From JAKOUL01 sp035378845 (GTDB lineage: Bacteria > Dictyoglomota > Dictyoglomia > Dictyoglomales > Dictyoglomaceae): a stretch of DNA of 64,000 bases. Below are positions 61,551 through 64,000 of this stretch, one piece after another. The stretch lies in contig DAOSUP010000001.1 of assembly GCA_035378845.1 (NCBI GenBank), positions 111,390 through 175,389 on the forward strand, in the 5' to 3' direction. The position numbers and the translations under genes are program-made. The notes below the pieces were generated by a model that was given only the letters and a program-made list of their open reading frames with translations, did not search any database and was not told the DNA's origin. The first letter of the stretch is position 1, and every line of letters starts with the position of its first letter.

Positions 61551-64000
61551 TTATTTTAAAGTAAGATTAAGATTTTTAATTTTTTCGCTGAACTCTTCTA
61601 ATAAGCTTTGAGCTTCTCTTAAAGATGGCGCTTCTGCATATAAAAGAAAAGCTGGATCTTCAGGATGCGGAATGACAAGTATCCAAGAGTTAGTGTAGCT
61701 TATTTTTATGCCATCGGTGTAGTCTATGTTATTATCCACATTTTCTTCAATAAGTCTTCTCATTATTTTGCCTTTGTTTTCCCAAGAACAATCTACAGTG
61801 GCTTTTATTTTATATAGCTTAGAAATTTGAGCTATGATGTCTGAAAGAGTAATGTCAACTTTAGAGTAAAGTTCTAAGAATTTAATTAGGGCGTATATAC
61901 CATCAAAAGATGCTTGGAATTCGGGGTAGATAAATCCATCTTCACTAGCTCCAAATTTTGCACCACTTCTTAATGTAGTCCTTGCAAGTTCAGAAGGAGA
62001 AGTTTTACTTCTTATGATCCTTCCACCTAACATATCTGCTATTTTTTCTATGGAATTTGAGATAGTGACAGGAACCACTATCTGACTTTGAGGATAAACT
62101 TTTAATGTGAGATATGTTATAACAAAGATTAGATCGTCCTTAGATAAGTATTGCCCATCGGGTGTAATAATTGAAAAGTTTTCGCCATCATCGTTTATAA
62201 TTATTCCAAAATCAGATCCTACTGCTTGAATAATTTGTAATACTTCTTCTGGGGTAGTACTTACTTTAGTAAATTCTTCTCCATAGAGGTTTAATGATAC
62301 GCTTTCTATTTTAAGTTTAGAAATAATACTGGGAAGAAATAGAGATGAACTATTGCCTTGATAGTCAATTATAATTTTGTATTTACGTTCCGAAATGCTT
62401 TTGGTATCAATATTTTTTAGAAGTCCTAATGTATAATATTCAATTGTATGTGGAGGGAAGTCTATCTCTCCAACTTCATCAGAATAAGTTCTTCTAAAGT
62501 CTTCCCTAAAAAATATATTTTCAATTTTCCTTTCAGTATTTTTATCTATATTCACGCCCCTATTATCAAAGAGCTCAATTAAAATTTTCTCATTATCAGA
62601 AGGCGAAATTCTAATATGGATTCCTGCATTAGCATTGAGATTCTCTATAGAGTATCGTGCTATTGGAATAGGTAGAGTACGTATATCAAAGACATTTACT
62701 CCTGAAGAAAGAATTCCTGTAAGAATAGCTCTTTTTATCATTCTACATGCTGGTCTTGAATCTCTGCTCATTACCACATATGAAGATTTAGGTAAAATTG
62801 TTCCAAATGCAGCACCTATTTTAGTAGCAAGTTCTGGAGTTATGTCAATATTTATCTTACCAGAGATTCCTCTTTGTCCAAAGAGAGTTCTCTTAAAATG
62901 GCTTCCCCATATAATACTTGTGTTCACAGTTGTTCCAGCTTCTATTATCTTATTAGGCCATATTTTTATTCCATTATTAATAAAAGCTCTTTCACCAATA
63001 GTGGTACCATCTCCGATAGTAGTTCCATCTTCTATCTTTGTGAAGTTTTTTATATTACAGTGACTTCCAATAATAGAGGAATATATAGCGGTTTTTTTGC
63101 CAACATATGTATTACTGAATATTATACTTCTTTGGATTTTTGCTTCACTATCTATATATACTGAGTCTCCGATTATTGTAGGTCCTAAAATATTGGCATT
63201 ATTCTCTATTTTTGAAAACTGACCTATATATACAGGGGGTCTTATTAAAGCAGAAGGGGATATTTCTACATCTTCTTTGGCATAAACTCCTGGAAAAATT
63301 TCTCTACCTGGAATCTTTATTCTTACTTTCCCCTGAATAACATCAAAATTGGCTTGTAAAAATTGTTCTAAGTTGCCAATGTCACACCAGTATCCCTCTG
63401 CAAGGTACCCATAAAGAGGTGCTTCTTTTTCCAGAAGAAGAGGAAATAGATCTTTACTGAAATCAAAAGGTATATCATCAGGAATATAGTTTAAGACCTC
63501 AGGTTCTAATATATATATTCCTGTATTGACACTATCACTGAATATTTCTCCCCAGCTCGGTTTTTCTAAAAATTTTGTTATTTTTCCATCTTTATTGGTT
63601 ATTACTACCCCATATTCTAATGGGTTTTCTACATTGGTTAATACAATAGTTACCAATGCTTTCTTTTCTTTATGATATTTTATAGCTTTTTGAAGATTGA
63701 AATCTGTAAGAGCATCTCCACTTATAACTAAAATTCTGTCTCTCGGCTTATTTCTTAAAGCAAACTTTACGCTTCCTGCTGTTCCAAGGGGAGATTCTTC
63801 TATAGAATAATCTAATTTTATGTTCCAGTTAGAGCCATCATCAAAATATCCTTGAATTACTTCTGGTAGATAATATAAGGTTGCAGTAAAGTCTCTAAAA
63901 CCCTGTTCATAAAGGAGAGAGATAATATACTCCATGATAGGCTTGCCTACTATATATGCCATAGGTTTTGGCCTTGTGATAGTGATAGGTCTTAATCTTG
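61551..64000 (-). CDS. Sugar-1-phosphate nucleotidyltransferase fused to degenerate phosphohexomutase domain (5' partial)
   Basis: The reading frame is open through the window end; RLRPITITRPKPMAY upstream of the ATG at 63962 is in frame, so about 15 N-terminal residues are missing. Domains in order: an NTP-transferase (GKPIMEYII, ISGDALTDFNL, EYGVVITNKDG), a left-handed beta-helix of hexapeptides (IGDSVYIDSEAKI...), and a phosphohexomutase-like half. In the mutase part the catalytic SHNP loop reads ISPSDNE (62589-62612) and the metal loop DGDGDR reads NDDGENF (62179-62200), so that half is probably inactive. Related fusions are annotated mannose-1-phosphate guanylyltransferase; the sugar is uncertain. 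Confidence 0.85.
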   Translation of the reverse strand, partial: RLRPITITRPKPMAYIVGKPIMEYIISLLYEQGFRDFTATLYYLPEVIQGYFDDGSNWNIKLDYSIEESPLGTAGSVKFALRNKPRDRILVISGDALTDFNLQKAIKYHKEKKALVTIVLTNVENPLEYGVVITNKDGKITKFLEKPSWGEIFSDSVNTGIYILEPEVLNYIPDDIPFDFSKDLFPLLLEKEAPLYGYLAEGYWCDIGNLEQFLQANFDVIQGKVRIKIPGREIFPGVYAKEDVEISPSALIRPPVYIGQFSKIENNANILGPTIIGDSVYIDSEAKIQRSIIFSNTYVGKKTAIYSSIIGSHCNIKNFTKIEDGTTIGDGTTIGERAFINNGIKIWPNKIIEAGTTVNTSIIWGSHFKRTLFGQRGISGKINIDITPELATKIGAAFGTILPKSSYVVMSRDSRPACRMIKRAILTGILSSGVNVFDIRTLPIPIARYSIENLNANAGIHIRISPSDNEKILIELFDNRGVNIDKNTERKIENIFFREDFRRTYSDEVGEIDFPPHTIEYYTLGLLKNIDTKSISERKYKIIIDYQGNSSSLFLPSIISKLKIESVSLNLYGEEFTKVSTTPEEVLQIIQAVGSDFGIIINDDGENFSIITPDGQYLSKDDLIFVITYLTLKVYPQSQIVVPVTISNSIEKIADMLGGRIIRSKTSPSELARTTLRSGAKFGASEDGFIYPEFQASFDGIYALIKFLELYSKVDITLSDIIAQISKLYKIKATVDCSWENKGKIMRRLIEENVDNNIDYTDGIKISYTNSWILVIPHPEDPAFLLYAEAPSLREAQSLLEEFSEKIKNLNLTLK

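Noticed and set aside
1..64000. tRNA, rRNA, CRISPR arrays, insertion sequences or prophage
   Set aside because: No cloverleaf-like G/C-rich block, repeat-spacer pattern or transposase was seen; all gaps are under about 170 bases. XerD-like 27625-28539 is a housekeeping recombinase by context.

Overview
The window is a gene-dense, A+T-rich (roughly two-thirds A+T by eye) bacterial chromosome segment with strong Shine-Dalgarno sites, very short spacers and many 1-, 4- and 8-30-base gene overlaps. The gene set mixes a V/A-type ATPase, a membrane pyrophosphatase, a thermophile-type IleRS, an Fe-S type TrpRS, S-adenosylmethionine decarboxylase plus spermidine-type synthase, and several Firmicute-like operon blocks. 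That combination suggests a thermophilic anaerobe, and my best guess is Dictyoglomus. This is inference: no rRNA or other decisive marker is present. I see no prophage, insertion sequence, CRISPR array, tRNA or rRNA, and no gap above 300 bases without a gene.

Layout. 1-3208 (+): end of a V-ATPase operon (A partial, B, D) followed by alanine racemase. 3186-7770 (-): a DHH/CBS/nucleotidyltransferase tRNA-end enzyme, a PP-loop thiolase-like protein and an M42 aminopeptidase. 7885-14982 (-): ispE, rsmA, a YabE-like G5/3D protein, tyrS, queT, an HD protein, an MBL-fold hydrolase and argS, apparently one operon from a promoter near 15034-15062. 15127-40299 (+): uvrC, then pdxST, mcsA-mcsB-clpC-radA-disA-yacL-ispD-ispF-rlmB, then xerD-deoB-pdp, an M50 protease, trpS, scpAB, rluB, rodZ-rimO-pgsA-thpR, then speD-speE, two tiny genes, aroK and aroQ. 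40375-43354 (-): pilT, plsX, rsmI. 43422-53785 (+): yicC-remA-gmk-rpoZ-priA-def-fmt, a zinc peptidase, rsmB-rlmN, a PASTA protein, rpe and a membrane protein. 53760-64000 (-): a BtuFCD-type ABC importer, ileS, hppA and a sugar-nucleotide transferase/mutase-like fusion that runs off the window.

How the genes work together. Most are housekeeping: translation (four aminoacyl-tRNA synthetases, rRNA and tRNA modification, initiator formylation and deformylation), isoprenoid precursors (ispD, ispE, ispF), phospholipids (plsX, pgsA), chromosome maintenance (uvrC, radA, disA, xerD, scpAB, priA), protein quality control (mcsAB-clpC) and ion-gradient energetics (V-ATPase, PPase).

The most notable items are a PriA homologue with its ATPase/helicase motifs eroded but zinc cysteines intact; a divergent rsmI/yicC promoter pair whose -35 boxes overlap and whose transcripts should be nearly leaderless (uvrC looks the same); probable ATT start codons for scpA and pilT; a 41-residue protein made of two CCxxCPxYxEC repeats; a kinase-less PASTA protein in the usual prpC-prkC position; and a mutase-like domain whose catalytic loops look lost. 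I found no clearly undescribed multi-gene system; the two tiny genes between speE and aroK are the best candidates for uncharacterised biology.
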